10,251 bases of DNA from Lachnoclostridium sp. (GTDB lineage Bacteria > Bacillota_A > Clostridia > Lachnospirales > Lachnospiraceae), in NCBI GenBank assembly GCA_015057755.1, contig SVDR01000073.1:1-10251 (forward strand), in the 5' to 3' direction. The translations under genes were made by a program, and so were the position numbers. Each line of letters begins with the position of its first letter. Positions within the stretch are counted from its first letter, which is position 1. Below the pieces are notes generated by a model. That model was not told the DNA's origin. It saw only the letters and a list, made by a program, of their open reading frames with translations, and ran no database searches. Positions 1 to 6,774 of this stretch are shown here, in pieces.

Positions 1-1
1 A

Positions 2-100
2 GAATGGTTTGACAGAAACGATCTTCCGGCAGAGGATGACGGAATCAGCCTGACAAGAGAAATGATCCGAATTTTCGGAGAAGGAAAAGAACCGAAATAG
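2..100 (+). CDS. C-terminal fragment, possible Nudix hydrolase
   Basis: An open frame enters from the left edge and stops at TAG (98-100), giving 32 residues that begin EWFDRNDLPAEDDGISLTRE and end FGEGKEPK. The pattern of an acidic-aromatic 'WF' pair, 'R..LP', then 'SLT.EMI..F' resembles the C-terminal end of Nudix-fold enzymes such as NAD(+) diphosphatase-like proteins in clostridia. The Nudix box itself would lie outside the window, so the family call rests on a short tail and is tentative. That the frame is coding is supported by the strong hairpin 16 bases after the stop. It converges on the xylulokinase gene and is functionally unconnected to it as far as can be seen. Confidence 0.45.
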   Translation, partial: EWFDRNDLPAEDDGISLTREMIRIFGEGKEPK

Positions 101-116
101 TACCGATACAAATAGA

Positions 117-152
117 AAATCAGCATTGTCCACCCGTCGACAATGCTGATTT
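117..152. terminator. Bidirectional intrinsic terminator
   Basis: A perfect 14-base inverted repeat (117-130 and 139-152) encloses an 8-base loop (131-138). T-rich sequence follows on both strands: TTCTTATGTTT on plus, and TTTTCTATTTG on minus. It lies between the convergent stops at 100 (plus) and 160 (minus), so it can end both the left-edge gene and the five-gene sugar operon. Confidence 0.85.
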
Positions 153-159
153 CTTATGT

Positions 160-1617
160 TTAATATAATGATTTTACAGTCGGATAGATTCGTTTGAATT
201 CCTGATATCTCTGCTCATATTTTTCAACCAGCTCAGGATCCGGATCAATGACTTCAACCACTTTAACAATCTTCTCTGCGATGATTTCCACATCCGGATA
301 TTCGCCGCAGCCAACTGCTGCCAACATCGCTCCGCCAAGTGCCGGACCCTCTTCACTTTCAATCACTTCTACCTTCATGTTCATCACATTGGCAATGATC
401 TTCTTCCAGAGCGGACTCTTTGCACCGCCACCGCAGATTTTCGTGCGCTCAATCTGAACGCCCAGTTTTCTGGCAACTTCCAGAGAATCTCTGAGGCCAA
501 ATGCAACACCTTCCAGTACGGCCTGTGTCATATCGGCTCTCGTGGTATCCATGGACATTCCGATAAACACCGCTCTTGCATCCGGATTGTTGTGCGGAGA
601 ACGTTCACCCATCAGATATGGCAGGAAGAACACATGATTCTCGCCAAGCTTTGTGATCGTGCTCTGCTCCTTCGCAAAGTCCGTTGTGTTTAAGATATCT
701 CCACTCCACCACTTATTGCAGGATGCTGCACTTAACATACAGCCCATTAAATGGTAATAGCCATCGGCATGAGCAAAGGAATGAAGCCCATTGTACTCAT
801 CTACGCCGAATTTCTTGCTGGAAATAAAGATTGTTCCGGAAGTACCCAGTGAAATATTACATCTTCCTTCACCAACCGTTCCTGTACCCACAGCAGCCGC
901 GGCATTGTCACCGGCACCTGCGATTACCTTTACGCCTGCAGTTAAGCCCAGTTCCTTTGCCACTTCTTCTTTCAGTGTTCCAACCACTTCGTAGCTTTCA
1001 TACAGTTTCGGAAGCTGTTCTTTTGTGATTCCGCAAATTTCCAGCATTTCTTCAGACCAGCAGCGGTTCTGAACATTCATCAAAAGCATACCGGATGCAT
1101 CGGAAACATCACTGCAGAAGGAACCGGATAACATATAAGCCAGGTAATCTTTCGGCAGCATGATCTTGCATATCTGCTCAAATAATTCCGGCTCATGTTT
1201 CTTCATCCATAAGAGCTTCGGTGCTGTGAAACCTGCAAATGCAATATTGGCTGTGTACTCAGATAATTTATCTTTACCGATCACGGTATTCAGGTACTCA
1301 GTCTCTTCACCGGTTCTGCCGTCGTTCCAGAGGATGGCCGGGCGCAGGACCTTATCCTCTTTGTCCAGAGCTACCAAACCGTGCATCTGACCACCAAAAC
1401 TGATGCCTGCAACTTTTTCCTTGTCACAGTCTGCCACCAGTTCTTTGATACCTTCCATGGTCTTCTCTAACCAGTCTTCCGGTTTCTGCTCGGACCAGCC
1501 TGGTTTCGGAAAATACAGCGGATATCCTTTGGATACAATCTTCTGTATCTTTCCTGTTTCATCCATCAGCAGCAGTTTTACTGCAGATGTTCCTAAATCC
1601 ACGCCTATGTAAAGCAT
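160..1617 (-). CDS. xylB: Xylulokinase (FGGY family)
   Basis: Cytoplasmic kinase that phosphorylates D-xylulose with ATP to D-xylulose 5-phosphate, the entry to the pentose phosphate or phosphoketolase pathway. The protein is 485 residues, the usual family length. Visible motifs are the N-terminal phosphate-binding GVDLGTSAVK (5-14, Asp7), the xylulose-site GGQMHG (75-80, Met78-His79 matching E. coli XylB Met77-His78), WNDGR (97-101), GFTAPKLLW (129-137), GAGDNAAAAVG (234-244, Asp237 the likely catalytic base, equivalent to E. coli Asp233), SLGTSG (256-261), and the C-terminal nucleotide-binding CGGGAKSPLW (395-404). The start is ATG at 1617, eight bases after GGAGG; an in-frame GTG at 1632 overlaps that ribosome site and is unlikely. 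It is the last gene of the operon, 25 bases after the dehydrogenase stop. Similarity to E. coli XylB is strong throughout, favouring xylulose over ribulose or glycerol. Confidence 0.93.
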   Translation of the reverse strand: MLYIGVDLGTSAVKLLLMDETGKIQKIVSKGYPLYFPKPGWSEQKPEDWLEKTMEGIKELVADCDKEKVAGISFGGQMHGLVALDKEDKVLRPAILWNDGRTGEETEYLNTVIGKDKLSEYTANIAFAGFTAPKLLWMKKHEPELFEQICKIMLPKDYLAYMLSGSFCSDVSDASGMLLMNVQNRCWSEEMLEICGITKEQLPKLYESYEVVGTLKEEVAKELGLTAGVKVIAGAGDNAAAAVGTGTVGEGRCNISLGTSGTIFISSKKFGVDEYNGLHSFAHADGYYHLMGCMLSAASCNKWWSGDILNTTDFAKEQSTITKLGENHVFFLPYLMGERSPHNNPDARAVFIGMSMDTTRADMTQAVLEGVAFGLRDSLEVARKLGVQIERTKICGGGAKSPLWKKIIANVMNMKVEVIESEEGPALGGAMLAAVGCGEYPDVEIIAEKIVKVVEVIDPDPELVEKYEQRYQEFKRIYPTVKSLY

Positions 1618-1625
1618 TGTTTCAT

Positions 1626-1630
1626 CCTCC
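1626..1630 (-). promoter_or_regulatory. Ribosome binding site deciding the xylB start
   Basis: GGAGG on the minus strand lies eight bases before ATG at 1617. The alternative GTG start at 1632 would have this site inside its own first codons, so the ATG is preferred and the protein begins MLYIGVDLGT. Confidence 0.85.
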
Positions 1631-1642
1631 ACACCAGAAATC

Positions 1643-2692
1643 TTATTTCACTTTGATAACTAATTTTACCAGGTCTGTCTTGTTGTTTACAGCCTCAGTA
1701 AATGCTTCCTGGATATGATCCAGATCGTACTCGTGTGTTACAATTCCCTTAACATCGATCGCACCGCTTGCTACCGCTGCGATTGCCTTCGGGTAAATGT
1801 TTCTATAACGGAATACAGATTTGATCTCTGCTTCCTTATCCATGATCTGAGCGAAATTGTAATTGATCTCTTCTACTGCTGCGAGGCCTACAAGGACAAC
1901 AGTTCCGCCTCTCTTAACGATATGAGCAGTCTGTGCGATTGTATATGGGGAACCTGCAGTCTCGATTACCTTGTCAGCGCCTTTGCCGTCTGTCAGTTTT
2001 GCGATCTCAGCAAGTACGTCCGCCTCTTTTCCGTTGAGAACATGGTCTGCGCCAAGCTCTTTTGCCTTCTCGAGACGGGCATCAACGAGATCGGAGATGA
2101 TGATCTTACCTGCGCCGCGTGCCTTACAAGCCAGTAATGTAACAAGACCGATACATCCTGCACCTAAGATCACAACGGTGTCACCTGTCTGAACATTACC
2201 CTGATTAGCTGCATGGAAACCAACGGATAACGGCTCAATCAAAGCACCTTCTTTTGTAGACATATGCTCCGGTAATTTGAAGCACATGTTCTCCGGGAAT
2301 GCAATGTACTCTTCGTAACATCCCTGTACCGGCGGTGTTGCAAGGAATACTACATCCGGACATAAGTTGTAACGGCCGGATTTGCAGAATTCACACTGTC
2401 CGCATGTGATACCCGGTTCTAATGCTACTTTATCGCCAACCTTAAGATTCTCAACACCCGGGCCAACTTCCACAACAGTACCTGCGCACTCATGTCCAAG
2501 CATATAATCCTCTTCCAGATTTACCTTGTATGCGCCACAGTTGCCGTGGTGATAGTAATGTACGTCAGAACCACAGATTCCAACATACTCTAACTGTACC
2601 AGGACCTGTTTCTCACCAACTTCCGGAACCGGAATCTCTTTGATTACCATGTTGTCTAAGCCCTGCATAAATGCTGCTTTCTGCATCTTCAT
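1643..2692 (-). CDS. Zn-dependent polyol (xylitol/sorbitol-type) dehydrogenase
   Basis: Medium-chain zinc dehydrogenase of the sorbitol/xylitol dehydrogenase group, 349 residues, likely oxidising a polyol at C2 or C4 with NAD+ to a ketose. The catalytic zinc ligands are Cys40 (in GICGSDVHYY), His67-Glu68 (GHE) and Glu153 (IEPLSVG). The structural zinc site is complete: Cys97, Cys100, Cys103, Cys111. The family-specific FLATPPVQG (116-124) and FRYRNIYP (294-301) set it apart from simple alcohol dehydrogenases. The Rossmann motif is GAGCIG (177-182), and Asp201 at the end of the second strand favours NAD over NADP. The ATG at 2692 follows AAAGGA (2705-2710) by 12 bases, slightly long but better than the second ATG at 2686. 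With a downstream xylulokinase the most likely product is D-xylulose, made from xylitol or D-arabitol. Sorbitol or L-iditol activity cannot be excluded by sequence alone. Confidence 0.88.
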   Translation of the reverse strand: MKMQKAAFMQGLDNMVIKEIPVPEVGEKQVLVQLEYVGICGSDVHYYHHGNCGAYKVNLEEDYMLGHECAGTVVEVGPGVENLKVGDKVALEPGITCGQCEFCKSGRYNLCPDVVFLATPPVQGCYEEYIAFPENMCFKLPEHMSTKEGALIEPLSVGFHAANQGNVQTGDTVVILGAGCIGLVTLLACKARGAGKIIISDLVDARLEKAKELGADHVLNGKEADVLAEIAKLTDGKGADKVIETAGSPYTIAQTAHIVKRGGTVVLVGLAAVEEINYNFAQIMDKEAEIKSVFRYRNIYPKAIAAVASGAIDVKGIVTHEYDLDHIQEAFTEAVNNKTDLVKLVIKVK

Positions 2693-2719
2693 ATTCTTCA
2701 GCCATCCTTTCTAAAATCC

Positions 2720-2750
2720 GGGCACCTGACAATTTATCTGCCAGATGCCC
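2720..2750 (-). terminator. Intra-operon hairpin (attenuator or processing site)
   Basis: On the minus strand GGGCATCTG (2750-2742) can pair with CAGGTGCCC (2728-2720) through nine pairs including one U-G, with a 13-base loop. Only a short T run (ATTTT) follows, so full termination is doubtful. It lies in the 140-base gap between the binding-protein gene and the dehydrogenase gene. It may act as a partial terminator or 3'-end stabiliser that keeps binding-protein transcript above that of the enzymes. The rest of the gap (2751-2832) shows nothing clear. Confidence 0.5.
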
Positions 2751-2832
2751 TGTATCCATTAACATTTACATCTGCGGCATAACTACTGCTCTAATGCAAC
2801 AATTTATTTTTCTCTGCAAAATACGGATTTGA

Positions 2833-3864
2833 TTATTTTACATCAGCTTCGGAGATTTCGCCGTTAGCGATATAAATCTCGATGTACTCATCAACGTTCT
2901 CGGCATTGATTTCCGGAGCGTCTACATAGTCGTTAACTTCTGTAACTTTCATCTCGCCTGCTAAAACTTTGGATGCATATTCCATATTCTTTACAGCAAG
3001 GTCAGCAGCGGACTGAAGAGCTGTACATGTAAGGAGACCTTCCTTGATCAGGAGACAGCCCTGAGCTGTACCGTCTACGCCGTATGCGAAGAAGTTTGTT
3101 GTACCATCAGCGTTTACATAATTGGAATCGCCGCGGATCGCTTCGATCGCACCTGCTGCCATGTTATCATTCATGGAGATGATCGCATCAATGTGTGTAC
3201 CACCCTGAACCCATGCTTCCATTAAAGCAAGAGCTTCATCACTGTTCCAGTTTGCATAGTCTTCATATAAAATAGTTACATCCGGACGTGCTGCGAAGAA
3301 GTATTCATCCCAAGCTTCACGTCTCTTCTCTGCGTGGTAGTTACCGGACGGTCCTCTTAAAACAACAACATTTGCGTTTTCCGGGACTTCGTCAACAGCT
3401 CTCTTTGCACCAACTGCAGCCTGCTCAACCGGGTCAGCGTCAACAGTACCTGTACCAGCCATAACGGATGTATCATCTGTACCATCGAGGTCGCCCTGGT
3501 GAGTTGTCGGGTTTGTTGTAATTACAGGAATGCCTGCGTCTACAAGCTTCTTAACATACGGAGCCTGAGAACCATTGTTGTTGGACTGTACGATAACAAG
3601 ATCATACTTCTTTGTGATACAGTCTTCTAACAGACCATTCTCTGTATTGTCATCTGCTTCACCACTTACACATGTAAGTTCAATATCCTCATACTTTTCA
3701 GCCTCGGCCTTCATGGAAGAAGTAAGCCAAGCTGCGAATGTATCAGCACTTGCTCTGGCAACGAAACATACTCTCTTCTTGCCGCTGTCTGCAGCGCCGC
3801 AAGCTGCTAAAGATAATACCATAGCAAAAGTCAATACGACTGCTAACAATTTCTTTAATTTCAT
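2833..3864 (-). CDS. Sugar/polyol ABC transporter substrate-binding lipoprotein
   Basis: Membrane-anchored solute-binding protein of the RbsB-like periplasmic-binding-protein class (type I fold), 343 residues, delivering sugar or polyol to the ATPase and permease encoded just upstream. The N-terminus is a lipoprotein signal: KLKK, a hydrophobic stretch (7-20), then the lipobox LAAC with Cys22 as the lipid-modified residue. The mature part begins with RVCFVARASADTFAAW (31-46) and continues with YDLVIVQSNN (87-96), GIPVITTNPT (111-120), AIISMNDNMAAGAIEAI (227-243) and YGVDGTAQGCLLIKEG (261-276), the hinge and ligand-contact motifs of this class. AAGGAG lies eight bases before the ATG. The gene follows the permease after a 68-base gap. 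The ligand is inferred as a pentitol only from the enzymes downstream; the binding pocket cannot be read reliably from sequence. Confidence 0.9.
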   Translation of the reverse strand: MKLKKLLAVVLTFAMVLSLAACGAADSGKKRVCFVARASADTFAAWLTSSMKAEAEKYEDIELTCVSGEADDNTENGLLEDCITKKYDLVIVQSNNNGSQAPYVKKLVDAGIPVITTNPTTHQGDLDGTDDTSVMAGTGTVDADPVEQAAVGAKRAVDEVPENANVVVLRGPSGNYHAEKRREAWDEYFFAARPDVTILYEDYANWNSDEALALMEAWVQGGTHIDAIISMNDNMAAGAIEAIRGDSNYVNADGTTNFFAYGVDGTAQGCLLIKEGLLTCTALQSAADLAVKNMEYASKVLAGEMKVTEVNDYVDAPEINAENVDEYIEIYIANGEISEADVK

Positions 3865-3932
3865 AACCCATTCTCCTTTTTCACACTTTGCCGCATTTGT
3901 AAATGTATAATGTCGTCAATGGTTACTATGTA

Positions 3933-4931
3933 CTAAGATTTTGCTTGTTTCTCGTCTTTCTTTTCGTCTTTTACAACGATTACCTTCTGTGTTTTCTTTC
4001 TCTTGCTCACAACGTCAAACGCTACAGCAAGAACAATGATACCACCCTTGATAATCTCCTGGATGTACGCGTTTACGCCTACCAGGTTCATGATATTCTC
4101 AAGGAAACCGATGATAAAGGCACCGGCGATCGTGCCGCTTACGGTGCCGATACCACCGGTAAAGGAGGTACCACCAACGATGGCTGCTGTAAGACCTGTC
4201 ATTTCATAACCGATGGCACCGTTCGGAAGACCGGCATTGTTACGTGCCATGAAGATCATACCTGCCAGACCTACCAGCAGACCGTTGATGATGTAGGAAA
4301 TGTAAATGCTCTTCTTTGCGTTGATACCGCTGGCTTCAGCTGCACTTCTGCTGCCGCCGATCGCGTAAAGACCACGGCCATGTCTTGTATTGTTTACGAT
4401 ATACCAGATTACAACGGTAATAATCGCAACAATGATTACTGGATAAGGGATGATTCCAAGAGTTCCCTGACCGATATTTACGTAATCGCCGAGCTGCAGA
4501 ATGTTCTGACCACCGGTGTAATAGAGGGCAACGCCTCGAGCAACCTGCTGCATACCTAAGGTAGCAATGAATGCCGGTACATTGCACTGGGCAACGAAGA
4601 ACGCGTTAATAATATTACAAACAACTGCTACAGATAATGCTACGACAATAGCGATCATCATGGAGCCTGTGCTCTTGAAAGCAGATACAGATAAAACACC
4701 TGCAAGTGCCAATACGGAACCAACAGACAAATCAAGGAATCCACTGATGATAAGAATCATCTCACCGAAAGCAATCAGGATACCTACACATAACTGCTTG
4801 GAAACATTGATCAAGTTGCTGCTCTGAAGGAAATACGGACTGATTAAACTACAAGCAACAAATAAAACAACTAAAACAATGTAAATGCTGAATTTCTGCA
4901 TATAATGCTGCGCATTGCTCTTCATGTTCAT
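3933..4931 (-). CDS. ABC transporter permease (RbsC-like, CUT2)
   Basis: Inner-membrane permease of the ribose/xylose/galactose importer class (BPD_transp_2 fold), 332 residues, which would form a homodimeric channel. Hydrophobic segments are visible at roughly 14-33, 48-64, 70-85, 91-114, 118-137, 162-180, 210-229, 246-276 and 288-306. Family hallmarks are SGFLDLSVGSVLALAG (63-78), the cytoplasmic ATPase-coupling loop IGGSRSAAEASGIN (191-204), and the glycine-rich TAAIVGGTSFTGGIGTVSGT (248-267). The C-terminal tail (308-332) is short and rich in Lys, Asp and Glu. The start at 4931 has AGGAGG about eight bases upstream, overlapping the end of the ATPase gene (its stop is at 4947-4949), which implies tight translational linkage. 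The stop is TAG. Confidence 0.92.
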   Translation of the reverse strand: MNMKSNAQHYMQKFSIYIVLVVLFVACSLISPYFLQSSNLINVSKQLCVGILIAFGEMILIISGFLDLSVGSVLALAGVLSVSAFKSTGSMMIAIVVALSVAVVCNIINAFFVAQCNVPAFIATLGMQQVARGVALYYTGGQNILQLGDYVNIGQGTLGIIPYPVIIVAIITVVIWYIVNNTRHGRGLYAIGGSRSAAEASGINAKKSIYISYIINGLLVGLAGMIFMARNNAGLPNGAIGYEMTGLTAAIVGGTSFTGGIGTVSGTIAGAFIIGFLENIMNLVGVNAYIQEIIKGGIIVLAVAFDVVSKRKKTQKVIVVKDEKKDEKQAKS

Positions 4932-4946
4932 ATGTTTTCTCCTCCT

Positions 4947-6446
4947 TTATTCTTGTGTTGCAACACCAGTTGCATAGCGCATGATGGTTTCCTGGGAGAA
5001 TTCATCTCTGGTAATACATCCTGAGATGCGTCCCTGACACATAATATAGATTCTGTCACACATACCAATCAACTCTGGTAATTCAGAAGAAACCATGATC
5101 ACAGCCTTGTCTTCTTTTACGATTTCAGTGATCAGTTTGTAAATCTCAAACTTCGCACCTACGTCAATACCTCTGGTCGGCTCATCCAAGATCATAACCT
5201 CTGGATGACAGAGCATCCATCTGGTCAGCAGAACTTTCTGCTGGTTACCACCGGATAATTTACCGATCTCAGTATCCAGCGAAGGAGTTTTTACATTCAT
5301 TTTCTTGAACATATTCTGTACGTTTTCAGTTTCCTTCTTTGCATGAGTATATCCGCCGTAAATATAGTCTTTTAAGGAAGCAAGAGTTGCATTCTCTTTT
5401 ACGCTTCTTACAGAAACAATACCATCATCTCGACGGCTCTCAGATAACATAACGAGTTTCTGCTCAATACTGTCACGTGCGCTCTTGATCTGTACTTCTT
5501 TACCGTTAATCTTTACAGTACCGGAATCATGTGGATCCAAGCCAAAGACTGCTCTCATCGTCTCGGTACGTCCTGCGCCTACCAGACCGGCAAAACCAAC
5601 AATCTCGCCCTTACGAACATGGAAGTTGATATCTTCGAAGAGTCCGTCCTGTGTGAAATGTTCAACTTCCAAAGCTTTCTCACCAAGCGGCACGACTTCT
5701 TTCGGATATACATTATCGATCTTACGGCCAACCATTCTTGCAATAACCGTATCCAGATCCAAATCTTCCGCGCGATCAGTAGAAACAACGGCACCGTCTC
5801 GAAGGATACTGATATCATCAGCGATCTTAAATACTTCATCCATCTTATGAGAAATATAGATAATCGAAACACCTTTCGCTTTCAGTTCAGCAATCTTGTC
5901 GAACAGCAGCGCTACCTCTTTGTCAGTGATGGAAGATGTCGGCTCATCCATGATAATGATCTCTGCATTATTGGTGATAGCCTTAATGATTTCCAGCATC
6001 TGAATGTCAGATACTGTCAGAGTTTTTAACTTCTGATTCGGTGCATAAGTCAGACCTTCGTCCTCCAGGAACTTGGTCGCATCTTTACGCACTTTTTTCC
6101 AGTCAACTTTTCCGAACTTGTTAACCGGAAGACGACCCAGAAACAGATTCTCCTCGACAGTCAGTTCCGGCACATAATTTAACTCCTGTGCGATCATGGA
6201 AATACCGAGTTCACGTGCCTGAATCGGATTTCTGATATCTACCGGTTTCTCGTCAATAAAGATCTGACCCTTATCTGCTTTATGAAGGCCCATAATAATC
6301 TTCATAAGTGTAGATTTTCCTGCACCGTTTTCCCCACACAGTGCATGAACCGTTCCTTTTCTGACAGCAAAATCAATATTGCTGAGTGCCTTTACACCCG
6401 GGAATGATTTTTCCACTCCGGATACTCTCATTTTAATCTCATCCAT
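4947..6446 (-). CDS. Sugar ABC transporter ATPase with two domains (RbsA/XylG/MglA-like)
   Basis: Fused double-ATPase subunit that powers a CUT2 sugar importer at the membrane, 499 residues, the normal length. Domain 1 has Walker A GENGAGKST (38-46), Q-loop Gln87, a degenerate signature LTVSDIQM (143-150), Walker B IIIMDEPT (163-170) and switch His200. Domain 2 has a degenerate P-loop GLVGAGRTE (287-295, Arg in place of Lys), the canonical signature LSGGNQQ (397-403), Walker B VMILDEPTRGIDVGAK (417-432), and serines where the switch His would be (VSSELPEL, 452-459). This asymmetry, one good Walker A and the other domain supplying the good signature, is normal for the RbsA family. The ATG at 6446 is seven bases after GGGAGGGG. 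It is the first gene of the operon and divergent from the ROK regulator. Confidence 0.93.
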   Translation of the reverse strand: MDEIKMRVSGVEKSFPGVKALSNIDFAVRKGTVHALCGENGAGKSTLMKIIMGLHKADKGQIFIDEKPVDIRNPIQARELGISMIAQELNYVPELTVEENLFLGRLPVNKFGKVDWKKVRKDATKFLEDEGLTYAPNQKLKTLTVSDIQMLEIIKAITNNAEIIIMDEPTSSITDKEVALLFDKIAELKAKGVSIIYISHKMDEVFKIADDISILRDGAVVSTDRAEDLDLDTVIARMVGRKIDNVYPKEVVPLGEKALEVEHFTQDGLFEDINFHVRKGEIVGFAGLVGAGRTETMRAVFGLDPHDSGTVKINGKEVQIKSARDSIEQKLVMLSESRRDDGIVSVRSVKENATLASLKDYIYGGYTHAKKETENVQNMFKKMNVKTPSLDTEIGKLSGGNQQKVLLTRWMLCHPEVMILDEPTRGIDVGAKFEIYKLITEIVKEDKAVIMVSSELPELIGMCDRIYIMCQGRISGCITRDEFSQETIMRYATGVATQE

Positions 6447-6481
6447 CTTACTGCCCCTCCCTTCTTATTTTTCCTTTTAAG

Positions 6482-6508
6482 TTTATACTTTGTCATTACT
6501 TTTGTCAA
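6482..6508 (-). promoter_or_regulatory. Probable promoter of the pentitol operon
   Basis: On the minus strand a perfect -35 TTGACA (6508-6503) is followed by TATAAA (6487-6482) at a short 15-base spacing, or by TAAACT two bases further on at the ideal 17. The predicted start of transcription would be near 6475, about 30 bases before the ATPase ATG at 6446. The perfect -35 and the position support it; the imperfect -10 suggests a regulated promoter. Confidence 0.6.
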
Positions 6509-6560
6509 TTCATTTGCGTAAGTTTGTTACATGTTTCTAGTTTTATTCCAACCTTTTTGT

Positions 6561-6586
6561 ACGGTTTTACCCGTTTCACCGTTTCA
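6561..6586. repeat. Tandem octamer plus palindrome, candidate operator
   Basis: CCGTTTCA occurs twice head to tail (6571-6578, 6579-6586), and the first copy overlaps the right arm of ACGG-N6-CCGT (6561-6574). On the minus strand this reads as TGAAACGG twice followed by GTAAAACCGT. It lies roughly 55-110 bases upstream of the operon promoter. Binding by the ROK regulator or another factor is inference. Confidence 0.4.
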
Positions 6587-6690
6587 TTCTGGGAAATTTC
6601 TATCTTTTTCACATCTACTTATATAAAACATTTTATTTAATTGGTCTTTTTCAAGCACAACTTACATCATGGTTTTTTCAAAACGTTCCC

Positions 6691-6719
6691 TTGTCTTATC
6701 CTGCGAATACGGGTATAAT
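6691..6719 (+). promoter_or_regulatory. Promoter of the ROK regulator gene
   Basis: TTGTCT (6691-6696) and a perfect TATAAT (6714-6719) are separated by exactly 17 bases. Transcription would start near 6726, leaving a leader of about 49 bases before the ATG at 6775. Confidence 0.75.
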
Positions 6720-6762
6720 GGTACTGTGGTATTATATTTTCCATTTATATAAGATTTTTAGC

Positions 6763-6769
6763 AGGAGGT
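6763..6769 (+). promoter_or_regulatory. Ribosome binding site deciding the ROK gene start
   Basis: AGGAGGT lies five bases before ATG at 6775. An upstream in-frame TTG start at 6691 would coincide with the -35 element, so ATG 6775 is the true start. Confidence 0.85.
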
Positions 6770-6774
6770 ATTCA

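Larger units (their letters stand above)
6447..6774. promoter_or_regulatory. Divergent control region between operon and ROK regulator
   Basis: This 328-base AT-rich stretch holds no convincing gene. It contains the operon promoter near 6482-6508 (minus), the regulator promoter at 6691-6719 (plus), a tandem octamer CCGTTTCA CCGTTTCA at 6571-6586, and an interrupted palindrome ACGG-N6-CCGT just before it (6561-6574, with an inner T/A pair also symmetric). A further short inverted repeat GTAA-N5-TTAC lies at 6518-6530, directly upstream of the operon -35. I found no good catabolite-response element (TG.AA.CG.T..CA). Confidence 0.7.

Noticed and set aside
1715..2137. 140-residue plus-strand open frame inside the dehydrogenase gene
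   Set aside because: It is a shadow of the zinc dehydrogenase reading frame with no independent signals.
160..2692. Sorbitol or L-iditol operon as the main reading
   Set aside because: The dehydrogenase alone would allow it, but the kinase is clearly xylulokinase-like and not a fructokinase, so a product of D-xylulose fits better. It is kept only as an alternative.
3865..3932. Separate promoter for the binding-protein gene
   Set aside because: TTGACG and TATACA-like words are present on the minus strand but not at usable spacing or order, so I see no supported promoter in this 68-base gap.
3903..4559. 218-residue plus-strand open frame opposite the permease
   Set aside because: It is fully antisense to a clear RbsC-like permease and its start region, has no ribosome site or family motif, and its composition is that of a complement-strand shadow.
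5529..6029. 166-residue plus-strand open frame inside the ABC ATPase gene
   Set aside because: It is antisense to a gene with all ATPase motifs intact, and no recognisable domain or translation signal was seen.
6571..6590. Catabolite-response (CcpA) site around the TGAAACGG repeats
   Set aside because: The CG falls one base out of register from TGNAANCGNTNNCA and the second half-site is missing.
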